Shown piece after piece: positions 33,945 to 42,839 of a DNA stretch of 64,000 nt. Both the position numbers and the translations under genes were made by a program. Origin of the DNA: Parabacteroides massiliensis. GTDB taxonomy: Bacteria; Bacteroidota; Bacteroidia; Bacteroidales; Tannerellaceae. Within the stretch, counting starts at the first letter, position 1, and each line of letters starts with the position of its first letter. The stretch covers positions 401,787 through 465,786 of the forward strand of contig NZ_LT700189.1 of NCBI RefSeq assembly GCF_900155425.1. Reading direction: 5' to 3'. The notes beneath the pieces are model-generated. The model made no database searches and was not told the DNA's origin. It saw nothing but the letters and a program-made list of their open reading frames with translations.

Positions 33945-34337
33945 ATGAAAACGGTAGAAGTAATTGTAGAACATGCAGGAAAGAACTTGAGTGCTTATAT
34001 CGAAGGAGCTCCTGTTATTACAGTCGGTAATGACATGAAGGAGTTGGAGGATAATATGAAGGAGGCGATCGAGTTATATTTGGAAGATAACGATAGTCCC
34101 TGCGAAGTGTTGTCTGGGGAATTTGAATTGAAGTTTAAGATTGATGCTGCTACATTTATCAACTATTACAGTAATATCTTTACTAAGGCTGCATTGAGCC
34201 GTATTACAGGAATCAATGAACGTCAGTTGTGGCATTATGCTGCCGGCGTGCATAAGCCTCGCAGACAACAGTTAGAGAAAATTCAGAGGGGTATTCAATC
34301 ATTGACAAAGGAGTTAGCAGCAATAAACTTGTTATAG
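33945..34337 (+). CDS. hicB: HicB-family antitoxin with C-terminal HTH
   Basis: A 130-residue antitoxin. The N-terminal partial RNase H-like fold (VEVIVEHAGKNLSAYIEGAP, DMKELEDNMKEAIELYLEDN) neutralises HicA. The C-terminal helix-turn-helix (ALSRITGINERQLWHYAAGVHKPRRQQLEKI) should repress the operon. It has a strong Shine-Dalgarno (ACGGAGG, six bases before ATG), unusual for this genome and consistent with antitoxin being made in excess. Confidence 0.9.
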   Translation: MKTVEVIVEHAGKNLSAYIEGAPVITVGNDMKELEDNMKEAIELYLEDNDSPCEVLSGEFELKFKIDAATFINYYSNIFTKAALSRITGINERQLWHYAAGVHKPRRQQLEKIQRGIQSLTKELAAINLL

Positions 34338-34575
34338 TATGGTGGATGTTGGAGTATAAAAAATTGGTAATTATGTCTATTTACAAAATAGTAAAACTCC
34401 ATATAAGATAACAAAAATAGAATATAGAGTAGTGTAAATTGAACTGTGTCACCGAACACTTATTGTATAATATTGTTTCTTTAACAAAGATGCGTATCTT
34501 TTGTCAATTGTATTAAATCCTGGCTTTTCTCCTTGAAAAAAGGCCTTCTTGCCGTGAGGTGCATTGTTTTTTCCC

Positions 34576-34678
34576 ACGAAGACGGTCTTCATTACTTTGA
34601 CGACCGTCTTCATACATGGTGATCTCGGCATCTCACGGCAACGACGACCGTCTTCATTTCAACGACGACCGTCTTCAT
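34576..34678. repeat. CGTCTTCAT repeat cluster, about 22-base period
   Basis: The word (A)C(C/G)GTCTTCAT ends at 34592, 34613, 34657 and 34678, giving spacings of 21, 44 and 21. Three copies are ACGACCGTCTTCAT exactly and one is GAAGACGGTCTTCAT, which is palindromic. A degenerate unit fills the 44-base step. Confidence 0.65.
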
Positions 34679-34959
34679 GGGCATAAGGGCCTGAATCCCT
34701 TTTCAAATATCCCAAGCCGCCACCAATCTTTTTTGCTACAGACAAATCTCAGGAGGTTGAGCTTTTCCAAAATGCAAGTGTTTATCCCTTTTCGATCTCT
34801 CTCGAAACAATATATTTTCATTCCCTGCCGGTCTCATATATCCGTTTATCAGCAAAACAGAAAAAACAGTATCAAAATATCAAACTAAAATACTCTGATA
34901 TTTTGATCGAAAGAGAAAAAGCGGGAAATAGGGGTTATTGTTCGGAATGTATTACAAAA

Positions 34960-35007
34960 AAGGACCTGTTTCGTTGAAGTTTGGATACTTTACGGAAACA
35001 GGTCCTT
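34960..35007 (-). terminator. Terminator of RND efflux operon
   Basis: AAGGACCTGTTTC (34960-34972) and GAAACAGGTCCTT (34995-35007) form a perfect 13-base stem. On the minus strand it is followed by a T run, about 60 bases past the last gene. Confidence 0.88.
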
Positions 35008-35069
35008 GAGGAATAGGTAAAAGGTTTGGTTTTAATAAGGCATTTGGTTTTTATGGAAAAAATATTTTC

Positions 35070-36431
35070 TTATTCTCTGCCGCCACCCAAAGCCTGATAC
35101 AGATTGATCACGCTTTGTATTTCGGTGAACCGGTTAGCCGTTTGCGACAACTGTGCACTTAACAAAGACTGGCGGGCGGTCAGCACTTCCAGGTAGGTGG
35201 TCGTACCGTGTTCCATCAGTAGAGAGGTGCTCTCCAAGGCCTTTTCCAGAGACTGGATTTGTTTTTCGAACAAGACTGTTTTTGCCTTGCTTGTCTGGCA
35301 GGCGACCAACGCATCGTTGACTTCGCTGCCGGCTTTCAGCAATGTTTGCTGGAATGCCAGGCTTGCTTCTTCCTGCTGGGCTTTGGCAATGCGATATTGG
35401 GCCATGATCTGTCCTTTGTTGAACAATGGCTGTGTGAGCGAGCTGACTGCCGAAGCCAGGAATTTGCCCGGATTGACGATCATGCCCCCTGCCGAGTTGG
35501 TCCATCCGGCGCTTCCGCTCAATACGATGGAAGGATAGAAAGCGGCGCGGGCTTGGTTGGTCACGTAAAAGGCCTGTTCCAGCGAACGTTCGGCAACACG
35601 CACGTCGGGGCGGTTCGACAACATCTGCATCGGTACGCCGACGGCCACGTCTTCCGGGAGTTGCTGGTCTGCCAATTTCCCGCGTTCGTAGCGGCGTGGG
35701 GTCTCTGCGAGCAACAGGGCGAGACTGTTTTCGACCTGGTTGATCTGCTCTTTCAGGTCGAGAATGGAAGTCTGCACGCTGTAGTAAGCCGCTTCCATCT
35801 GGGATGTGGCCGCCTCGTTGGTTAATCCGGCATCCATCAAGGCGCGGGTAGAAGCCACCGTCTCTTTCCAGGATTCTTCTGTCTGTTGCGAAATGGCCAA
35901 CTGCTCATCCAGCATCAACAATGTATAGTATACGTTGGCAATCCCGGCTATCAACTGGGTACGCACGGCTTGCTGGTAGTCCTTGCTTTGGGCATACAGC
36001 GCCTTGCTCTGTTGCTTGGCATTGCGCAGACGTCCGAAAATGTCCAGTTCCCAACTGGCAGTGACAGGCAGCGTGTATGTCTTGGTCGCTTTCCCGCCGT
36101 CGAAACTGCTGATTGTTCCTTGCGGGGAAAGTGCGAACGAAGGTAGAAAAGCGAGCTTTGCCGACATTAACGCCGCTTCAGCCTCCTCGATCTGCAATTG
36201 GGCGGACCGGAGGTCGGTGTTGTTTTGTAACCCTTGTTCGATGAGAGCCTGCAATTGCGGATCCGTAAAGAGTTCCCGCCAGTTCACATTGCCGAAGTTG
36301 GTCGTATCATCGACAGCCACCTCTTCTCCGTACAGGTTGTCCGGAGTTGTCTCGGCCGGTTGATATTTGGTGTATATGCCGCAACTGCTCAACAGAGCGG
36401 TTGCGGTTGTCAATACGATTATTTTCTTCAT
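35070..36431 (-). CDS. TolC/OprM-like outer-membrane efflux lipoprotein
   Basis: A 453-residue outer-membrane channel of a tripartite pump (NodT group). The lipobox is in MKKIIVLTTATALLSSCG (Cys17). Two repeats of long helices with the efflux-factor pattern follow (FTDPQLQALIEQGLQNNTDLRSAQLQIEEAEA and the second half from about 230, RPDVRVAERSLEQAFYVTNQARAAFYPSIVLSGSAGW). It starts 3 bases after the RND permease stop and ends at a strong terminator. Confidence 0.95.
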   Translation of the reverse strand: MKKIIVLTTATALLSSCGIYTKYQPAETTPDNLYGEEVAVDDTTNFGNVNWRELFTDPQLQALIEQGLQNNTDLRSAQLQIEEAEAALMSAKLAFLPSFALSPQGTISSFDGGKATKTYTLPVTASWELDIFGRLRNAKQQSKALYAQSKDYQQAVRTQLIAGIANVYYTLLMLDEQLAISQQTEESWKETVASTRALMDAGLTNEAATSQMEAAYYSVQTSILDLKEQINQVENSLALLLAETPRRYERGKLADQQLPEDVAVGVPMQMLSNRPDVRVAERSLEQAFYVTNQARAAFYPSIVLSGSAGWTNSAGGMIVNPGKFLASAVSSLTQPLFNKGQIMAQYRIAKAQQEEASLAFQQTLLKAGSEVNDALVACQTSKAKTVLFEKQIQSLEKALESTSLLMEHGTTTYLEVLTARQSLLSAQLSQTANRFTEIQSVINLYQALGGGRE

Positions 36432-36434
36432 ACC

Positions 36435-39400
36435 TTATTTATTTTCATTGTTTAAACCGTTACGTTCGATTTGGCTTTTTTGCTTTTCCAACGCAACTTG
36501 TATATCGGTTTCCTCTTCCATCGGCGGACGGATTTTCTCTTGCAGATATTCGAAGGTGATGTAGAATACCGGCACGACAAACAGCAAAGCCAATGTCCCG
36601 ACAGCCATACCGCCGACAACCCCTGTTCCCAATGAACTGTTACCGTTGGCTCCGGCTCCGGATGCGAACATAAGCGGAAGCATACCGAAGATCATCGTAA
36701 GCACGGTCATCAAAATCGGACGCAAACGGGCTTGTGCAGCCGAATAAGCAGATTCGACGATCCCCATTCCTTTACGGCGACGTTCGATGGCGAACTCGGT
36801 GATCAGAATCGCTGTCTTGGCCAAAAGTCCGATCAACATGATGACACCGGTCTGCAAGTAAATGTTATTTTCCAATCCGAACAGTTTGGCAAACAGGAAC
36901 GAACCCATCAACCCGAACGGAACGGACAGGATAACGGCCCAAGGTACAAGGAAGCTTTCGTACAGACAAGCTAAGATCAGGTAGATAAGCAAGATACAGA
37001 CGGCATAGATAAAGAGTGTCTGCGAACCTCCGGAGTTGGCCTCTTCACGTGCCATACCGCCATATTCGTATCCGTATCCTGTCGGCAACATCTGGGCAGC
37101 CACCTCTTCGATGACCTGCTGCACTTCACCGGTAGAATAGCCCGGTGCCGGGTTTACATTGACCGTGATACTACTAAAAAGGTTGAAGCGGTTGGCCACT
37201 TCAGGTCCGAGTATCCGTTTCAAGGTTACGAACTGGCTGATCGGAGCCATTTCCGTCCCGTTGCGGACGAACATATTGTTCAAGGCTTGCTCGTCAAGAC
37301 GATATTCAGGCGAGGCTTGCGACATCACGCGGTATACTTTTCCGAACTGGTTGTAGTTGGAAATGTATGCGCCACCGCAATAACTGCCCAATACTTCGAG
37401 TACTGTCGAAGGTGAAATCCCGGCCCGTTTACATTTGGCTGCATCTACATCGACCGATATCTGCGGGAAGTTCATGGCATAGGAGGTATAAGCCATCGCC
37501 ACTTCGGGACGTTGGTTCAAAGCTCCGATATACTGCATGGCATTGCCATAGAACGTGTTCATATCTCCGCCTGTACGGTCCTGCAAGTTCAACTCGATAG
37601 CGTTACCCAGGCCGTAACCCGGAATCATACCCGGCTGGAAACTGAATATCTGCGCCTCTTTGATTTGGGCGAATTGTGCGTTCAGGCGGGCTATCACTGC
37701 ATCGGAAATATGTTCGGCCCCTTTTCTTTCATCCCAGTTTTTCAGACGGATGATCGCCATACCGTAGGATGTGCCCTGTCCGGCCAGGAAGCCGTAACCG
37801 GCCACGCGGGAGTAGTGTTCAATCTCCGGAGTGTTCTGTAAGATGTTCTCAACCTTGTCAAGCACCTTGCCTGTCTCTTCCAGTGTGCTACCCGGTGCGA
37901 TGGCTATGTTCGCCATAATGACACCTTGATCTTCTTGCGGGACAAGCCCTGTTTTGGTATTGTTGATCAGCCAACCCAGCAGGATGACGGATGCAATCAG
38001 CCCGGCCCATACCATCCAACGGTGATGGATGAAGAACATGACGCCTTTCTTGTATTTGCCCAACACGGCATTGAAGGAGGCATTGTAGGCTGCACGTACA
38101 CGTCCGTTAATGCTTTTGGCACTCTTGTTTCCATCGCTCGGACGCATCATCATCGCGCACAGGGCGGGACAGAGCGTCAAGGCGCAAATCATGGAAAGAC
38201 CAACGGAAGTCGCCATCGTCACACCGAATTGCGTGTAGAAGATACCGGAAGTACCGCCCATGAAAGTTACCGGTACGAACACGGCCATGAACACGCAGGT
38301 ACAGGAAATGACGGCCATCGTTACGTCGCCCATCGCATCTTTTGTCGCCTGGTAGGACGAGGTGTAGCCCGAATCGAATTTAGCCTGTACGGCTTCCACC
38401 ACCACGATCGCGTCATCCACCACCGTACCGATGGCAAGCACCAATGCGAAAAGAGTCAAGATGTTGATCGTAAAACCGGCGGCAGTCAAACAGGCGAATG
38501 TACCGATCAGAGAAACGATGATCGAAATAGACGGGATCAGCGTACTCTTGAAATCCTGCAGGAAGAAATACACCACAAGGATTACGAGGATGATCGCCAC
38601 GATCAGCGTTTCCACCACATTATATATAGAGGCGAAAAGGAAGTCGTTGGAACTCATCATCGTGATGAATTCTGTCCCTGTAGGCAATTCTTCTTTTATC
38701 TTTTCCAGTTCGGCGGCAATACGCTTGTTTACTTCCGTTGCATTGGAGCCGGCTACCTGGTAGATCAGGAATGTTACGGCCGGCTTGCCGTCCATCTGGC
38801 TGTCGAAACCGTAACTTAAGGTTCCCAACTCGACTTTGGCCACGTCTTTCAGGCGTAAGACGGACCCATCTTCTTGGGCACGGACAACGATATCCTGGAA
38901 TTCTTCCACGCTTTTCAGACGTCCGCGGTATTTCATGGTGTACTGAAACACGTTTTTGGAATTTTCTCCTAACGAACCGGTAGGAGCCTCGATGTTCTGT
39001 TCGCCTAATACGGATGTCACGTCCGAAGGAACCAATCCGTATTGTGCCATTCGTTCGGGATTCAACCAGATACGCATACTGTAGGTGTCGCCCAACTCCA
39101 TTACGTCGCCTACGCCTTCGATACGTTTGATACGCGGGATAACGTTGATGTCGAGGTAGTTTCCGAGAAATGTCTTGTCATACCGTCCATCGGAACTGAC
39201 AAGTGCATCGATCTGCAAGAAGCTGGTCTGCCGTTTTTGGGTACTGACACCGATACGGGTCACTTCGGCAGGCAACAGACCTTGTGCTTTCGTCACGCGG
39301 TTCTGTACGTTGACGGCCGCCATATCGGGGTTTGTCCCTTGGTTGAAGTATACCTCGATCGTAGCCGAACCGGCATTGGTCGCCGTAGAGGTCATGTACA

Positions 39401-39629
39401 TCATGTTTTCCACACCGTTGATGCTTTCTTCCAGCGGCATGATGACACTGTTCATCACCGCATCGGCATCCGCTCCGGTATAAGTAGCCGATACATGGAC
39501 GGTAGGCGGTGCAATATCGGGATATTGCTCGACCGGCAAAGTAAAGAGCGAAATCAATCCGATCGCCAAAATAAGAATGGAGATGGAGATGGCCATCACG
39601 GGCCGTTTGATAAATATATTTCCTTTCAT
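36435..39629 (-). CDS. RND efflux permease, HAE1/AcrB type
   Basis: A 1064-residue proton-driven inner-membrane pump. Twelve transmembrane helices and two large periplasmic loops are evident. The proton relay is visible in GTVVDDAIVVVEAVQAKF (two adjacent Asp in TM4) with the TM10 counterpart in LLAKTAILITEFAIERRRKG. MKGNIFIKRPVMAISISILI at the N-terminus and PEVANRFNLFSSITVNV are typical. It lies between the adaptor and outer-membrane genes, forming a complete drug-efflux operon. The spectrum is unknown. Confidence 0.97.
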   Translation of the reverse strand: MKGNIFIKRPVMAISISILILAIGLISLFTLPVEQYPDIAPPTVHVSATYTGADADAVMNSVIMPLEESINGVENMMYMTSTATNAGSATIEVYFNQGTNPDMAAVNVQNRVTKAQGLLPAEVTRIGVSTQKRQTSFLQIDALVSSDGRYDKTFLGNYLDINVIPRIKRIEGVGDVMELGDTYSMRIWLNPERMAQYGLVPSDVTSVLGEQNIEAPTGSLGENSKNVFQYTMKYRGRLKSVEEFQDIVVRAQEDGSVLRLKDVAKVELGTLSYGFDSQMDGKPAVTFLIYQVAGSNATEVNKRIAAELEKIKEELPTGTEFITMMSSNDFLFASIYNVVETLIVAIILVILVVYFFLQDFKSTLIPSISIIVSLIGTFACLTAAGFTINILTLFALVLAIGTVVDDAIVVVEAVQAKFDSGYTSSYQATKDAMGDVTMAVISCTCVFMAVFVPVTFMGGTSGIFYTQFGVTMATSVGLSMICALTLCPALCAMMMRPSDGNKSAKSINGRVRAAYNASFNAVLGKYKKGVMFFIHHRWMVWAGLIASVILLGWLINNTKTGLVPQEDQGVIMANIAIAPGSTLEETGKVLDKVENILQNTPEIEHYSRVAGYGFLAGQGTSYGMAIIRLKNWDERKGAEHISDAVIARLNAQFAQIKEAQIFSFQPGMIPGYGLGNAIELNLQDRTGGDMNTFYGNAMQYIGALNQRPEVAMAYTSYAMNFPQISVDVDAAKCKRAGISPSTVLEVLGSYCGGAYISNYNQFGKVYRVMSQASPEYRLDEQALNNMFVRNGTEMAPISQFVTLKRILGPEVANRFNLFSSITVNVNPAPGYSTGEVQQVIEEVAAQMLPTGYGYEYGGMAREEANSGGSQTLFIYAVCILLIYLILACLYESFLVPWAVILSVPFGLMGSFLFAKLFGLENNIYLQTGVIMLIGLLAKTAILITEFAIERRRKGMGIVESAYSAAQARLRPILMTVLTMIFGMLPLMFASGAGANGNSSLGTGVVGGMAVGTLALLFVVPVFYITFEYLQEKIRPPMEEETDIQVALEKQKSQIERNGLNNENK

Positions 39630-39640
39630 ACTTCGATCCT

Positions 39641-40756
39641 TTATTTAACTTGCGTTCCTTCATGTACCAATCCGGCTCCTTCGGAGACGATCTCTTCGCC
39701 AACCTTCAATCCGTCGAGTACGATGTATTCGCGGCCATCGTTGATTTCAGCCACGGTAATCAATGTGGAAACTGCCTTGCCGTCTGCCACTTTATAGACA
39801 ATCGTCTTGTCCTGCATACGGACAGTCGCGCCTTGAGGAATCACGATGCAGTCCTTGTAGGCCTGCGGTATGAGCACGTTGCCGGAGGCTCCGCTATGAA
39901 GCAGGCGGGATTCGTTGGGGAATACGGCACGTACGCCGACTGTCCCGGTCTTCCGGTCGATCACTCCGCTGATAGATTCGATTTTCCCTTTCTGCTCATA
40001 AACAGACTGGTCGTTCAGTTTCAACGACACTTCCGGCATGTTTGCCAACGCTTCGTCCATGCTTTTATATTGACGGCTCATAGCCAGCAATTGGTTTTCT
40101 GTCATGGAGAAGTAGACATACATGTTCGAATTGTCTGAAACCGTTGTCAGCGGTTGGGGAATACTGGCGCTGACCAAGGCTCCGGCACGGTAAGGCAACA
40201 TGCCGACAACTCCGTCGGCCGGGCTTTTGACTTCTGTGTAAGACAAGTTGTTGCGGGCGTTCAGCTCCTGAGCTTCAGCCTGTGCCAACTGTGCTTTGGC
40301 GGTCAGGTAATTGTTCTCGCTTGTTTTCAGGTTGAAAGCAGAAACAACTTTCTTTGCAAACAATTCTTTAGTACTGTTGTAGTTCAGTTCGGCGGTAGCC
40401 AAAGCTGCTTTTGCCACTTCGACGTTTGCCAGGGCTGTCTTCAGGGCTGCCTTGTAAGGGACTTGGTCGATGACAAAAAGTAATTGTCCTTTCTTTACAA
40501 CCTGTCCTTCCGTTACACAAAGCCGTTCGATGGTTCCTGATACTTGCGGATAAATATCTATGTCCTGACGTCCTCGGATCGTGGCCGAATAGGATGTTGT
40601 CAACTCTTTGTCTGCCGTAGAAACTTTCATTGTCGCATAAGATGCTTTCATCTGTGCATCCGGTGCATGTTTACAGGATGTCATCCACATTGTCGTACAG
40701 CCGATAACTGCCATCAGCCGTATCCATTTTGCATTTGCTCTTGTCATATTGTTCAT
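39641..40756 (-). CDS. RND periplasmic adaptor (membrane-fusion) lipoprotein
   Basis: A 371-residue AcrA/MexA-like adaptor. The lipobox is MAVIGCTTMWMTSC (about Cys28). The lipoyl half-motifs are GTIERLCVTEGQVVKKGQLLF and SPADGVVGMLPYRAGALV, flanking a hairpin of two helices (AAKAALATAELNYNSTKELF and so on), followed by beta-barrel and membrane-proximal domains. It is the first gene of the operon, with a TACATTTG promoter box at 40773-40780. Confidence 0.95.
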   Translation of the reverse strand: MNNMTRANAKWIRLMAVIGCTTMWMTSCKHAPDAQMKASYATMKVSTADKELTTSYSATIRGRQDIDIYPQVSGTIERLCVTEGQVVKKGQLLFVIDQVPYKAALKTALANVEVAKAALATAELNYNSTKELFAKKVVSAFNLKTSENNYLTAKAQLAQAEAQELNARNNLSYTEVKSPADGVVGMLPYRAGALVSASIPQPLTTVSDNSNMYVYFSMTENQLLAMSRQYKSMDEALANMPEVSLKLNDQSVYEQKGKIESISGVIDRKTGTVGVRAVFPNESRLLHSGASGNVLIPQAYKDCIVIPQGATVRMQDKTIVYKVADGKAVSTLITVAEINDGREYIVLDGLKVGEEIVSEGAGLVHEGTQVK

Positions 40757-40772
40757 TATTTTAGAAGTGCCG

Positions 40773-40780
40773 CAAATGTA
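40773..40780 (-). promoter_or_regulatory. Promoter -7 box of RND operon
   Basis: Minus-strand TACATTTG, 17 bases upstream of the adaptor start. No adjacent regulator gene is present. Confidence 0.5.
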
Positions 40781-40971
40781 CCTTGAAAAAGAGCTGCGTT
40801 ATTTGTCTGAATATCTATATAAATCTTCCAGATTGATACAGTATAGATATTTTAAGAAAAGAATACTTGAAAAAAATAAATAACTATAACTTATTGCGAT
40901 GTGGTTTGTAAATCGGGCGTTTAGAAGAGGTGATCGGTTAATGGGTGGACTATAAGGTTTCACAAAAGAGA

Positions 40972-41040
40972 AAGTGGCGTACCGAAATGTATTTGTTTCC
41001 GCGCTTGACGCGAGGACAAATACATTTCAGCACACCACTT
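40972..41040 (-). terminator. Long hairpin after alkaline phosphatase gene
   Basis: Nested arms: AAGTGG/CCACTT outside, GAAATGTATTTGT (40984-40996) with ACAAATACATTTC (41016-41028) in the middle, and CGCG/CGCG near the loop. It starts 21 bases past the alkaline phosphatase stop. The rest of the 40757-41060 gap shows only the RND promoter. Confidence 0.6.
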
Positions 41041-41060
41041 CTGCTGTCGTCTTTATTCTC

Positions 41061-42755
41061 TTATTGCAGGAATTCTACCAGTTTGGTCGGCAGATAGAAT
41101 GTGTTGTTTTTGTCAACATACACGATTACCGAATTCAGGCGGATTTCTTCCTGGCCTTTCTTTCCGATCGTCACGATGTTGCTGAACGGCGTGATGTTGA
41201 TTTGTTTCTTTTTGTTCTTCACGACCAAAGAAGGAGAACCTTTTTCGTCTTTTGCCGGAACGATTTCACATTTGAAGTCTTTGAATACTTCCGTGTGAGG
41301 AGCGAAGTTGCCGGCTGTCAGTTCTTCCAACGTATCGTGAGTCATTCCGAACAGGGAGCAGAGGTAATGGTTCAGCTCGATGTTCGTGTGCATACCGATC
41401 GGCAGGCTTGCACGGTCCGGATGATATGCTGCGATGAACACTTCTTCGCCCGTGTGACCGCCGGTTGTGAAACCGAAGCAAGTGCGGGATGTCAGCAATT
41501 GGGACATGAAAGAGGTCAGTGAACCGCTATACAAAGAACCTTTGCCTTTTATCGAACGTTCGTTTTCCGGTATCGGACTGTTTTTATAGTCTTTGCAATG
41601 GTTCAAGGCATCCAGTTCTTCGGGTGTCAGTTCGAAACCTGCGTATGTGCGGAATACGTTCTGTACTTCGGAAGCCGGAACACTGTTTACCTTCTTGGCG
41701 AAACCTTCGGCTGTCAGTTTGTACAAAGAGAACTGGTGGAACAGCTGATCTTTGCTCAGTTTGTCGTAGCCTGCGCAGTCGCGGCGGCCGATGCTGATAC
41801 CGCTGTTGCCGTGGTCGGGAACCATGATGACAGCAGTTTCGCCGTTCTGACGGGCAAATTCGAGAGCCGCACCGCAAGCACGGTCATAGGCCAGAAAATC
41901 GGTTGCCATGCCGACCGGGTCGTTCGCATGGGCTGCCCAGTCGACCTTGCTGCCTTCCACCATCAGGAAGAAGCCGTTCGGGTTCTGGGATAACTTTTCG
42001 ATTGCCTTGCGTGTCATTTCTTCCAAAGAAGGCTGTTTGGCCGGGTCGCGGTCGATGTCGTAAGCCATTTCTCTGTCTCCGAACAGGGCCCACATATTGT
42101 TACCTTTATAATTGCGCATACCGTCGATGTCATTCTTGAAGACTCCGTATCCGTTACCTTTCAGATAGGCTTCGCTTTCTTCGGGAAGCAGGCTGGCACC
42201 ACCGCCGATCACTACGTTCAGGTCGTTGTGAGCCATCTGCGGAGCGATCCATTCATATTTGCCGCGGTTGTAGCTGTGGGCGGAACAGTCGGCCGGAGTT
42301 GCATGCGGGAATTCGCAGGTAAAGACCAGTCCCGTTGCTTTGCCCTGTTTCATTTTGGCGGCTTCCAAGACGGTTGTCAACGGTTGGAAAGCGCGTGCCG
42401 GATCGGTCGGGTAGATGTCGTTGTCGCCGTCGTTCTCCGGATAAGTGGAAACGTAGCCCGTACGGCTGGGCTGTCCTGTCATGTAGCAAGAGGTCGTGGG
42501 TGCCGAGTCGCCGATCGGGGCATTTGAAGAATGTGTCCGGATCGTACCGCAGAGATACGGGTCGATGTTCAATTTCGGCTTGTCGGGGTTGGTGTACCAT
42601 TGCAGCCAACGTGCTGTGGATACTGTAGCCAGCGATGTTCCGTCCGGGATCAGAAGAATGACGTTCTTCACCGGTTTTACGTTTTCTACATCCTGGGCTT
42701 TTACCGGCATGAAGATGACAGCCAGTAATAAGAGAAGTGAGATTGTTTTTTTCAT
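41061..42755 (-). CDS. Secreted alkaline phosphatase
   Basis: A 564-residue metal-dependent phosphomonoesterase of the PhoA superfamily. The signal peptide is MKKTISLLLLLAVIFMPVKAQ. The first metal ligand is in NVILLIPDGTS, and the phosphoserine nucleophile is S84 in GDSAPTTSCYMTG. Later metal ligands are in FLMVEGSKVDWAAHAND, VIMVPDHGNSG and TTGGHTGEEVFI. It would hydrolyse phosphate esters in the periplasm or on the surface. Twelve copies of a 7-base repeat fill the region immediately upstream of its start, replacing a recognisable promoter. Confidence 0.95.
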   Translation of the reverse strand: MKKTISLLLLLAVIFMPVKAQDVENVKPVKNVILLIPDGTSLATVSTARWLQWYTNPDKPKLNIDPYLCGTIRTHSSNAPIGDSAPTTSCYMTGQPSRTGYVSTYPENDGDNDIYPTDPARAFQPLTTVLEAAKMKQGKATGLVFTCEFPHATPADCSAHSYNRGKYEWIAPQMAHNDLNVVIGGGASLLPEESEAYLKGNGYGVFKNDIDGMRNYKGNNMWALFGDREMAYDIDRDPAKQPSLEEMTRKAIEKLSQNPNGFFLMVEGSKVDWAAHANDPVGMATDFLAYDRACGAALEFARQNGETAVIMVPDHGNSGISIGRRDCAGYDKLSKDQLFHQFSLYKLTAEGFAKKVNSVPASEVQNVFRTYAGFELTPEELDALNHCKDYKNSPIPENERSIKGKGSLYSGSLTSFMSQLLTSRTCFGFTTGGHTGEEVFIAAYHPDRASLPIGMHTNIELNHYLCSLFGMTHDTLEELTAGNFAPHTEVFKDFKCEIVPAKDEKGSPSLVVKNKKKQINITPFSNIVTIGKKGQEEIRLNSVIVYVDKNNTFYLPTKLVEFLQ

Positions 42756-42839
42756 TATGATTTATGATTTATGATTTATGATTTATGATTTATGATTTAT
42801 GATTTATGATTTATGATTTATGATTTATGATTTATGATT
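42756..42839. repeat. Twelve tandem copies of TATGATT
   Basis: Exactly 12 perfect 7-base units (84 bases), from the base after the alkaline phosphatase start codon to the first base of the M24 peptidase stop codon. It fills the whole gap between the two minus-strand genes. A perfect short tandem array like this is prone to copy-number change. Confidence 0.95.

Larger units (their letters stand above)
34338..35069. other. Gene-poor 730-base gap with repeats
   Basis: No gene I can support. It holds a 21-22-base-period repeat (34576-34678), an A+T-rich right half, and the terminator of the efflux operon (34960-35007). A minus-strand frame of 60 codons (34631-34449) begins inside the repeat, whose reverse strand encodes MKTVV-like words; I regard it as repeat-derived. 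Confidence 0.5.

Noticed and set aside
34449..34631. Minus-strand frame of 60 codons
   Set aside because: Its start lies in the CGTCTTCAT repeat cluster and it lacks a promoter; I treat it as repeat-derived.
37926..38819. A 297-codon plus-strand His/Arg-rich frame
   Set aside because: Antisense to the RND permease; the composition is typical of a shadow frame.
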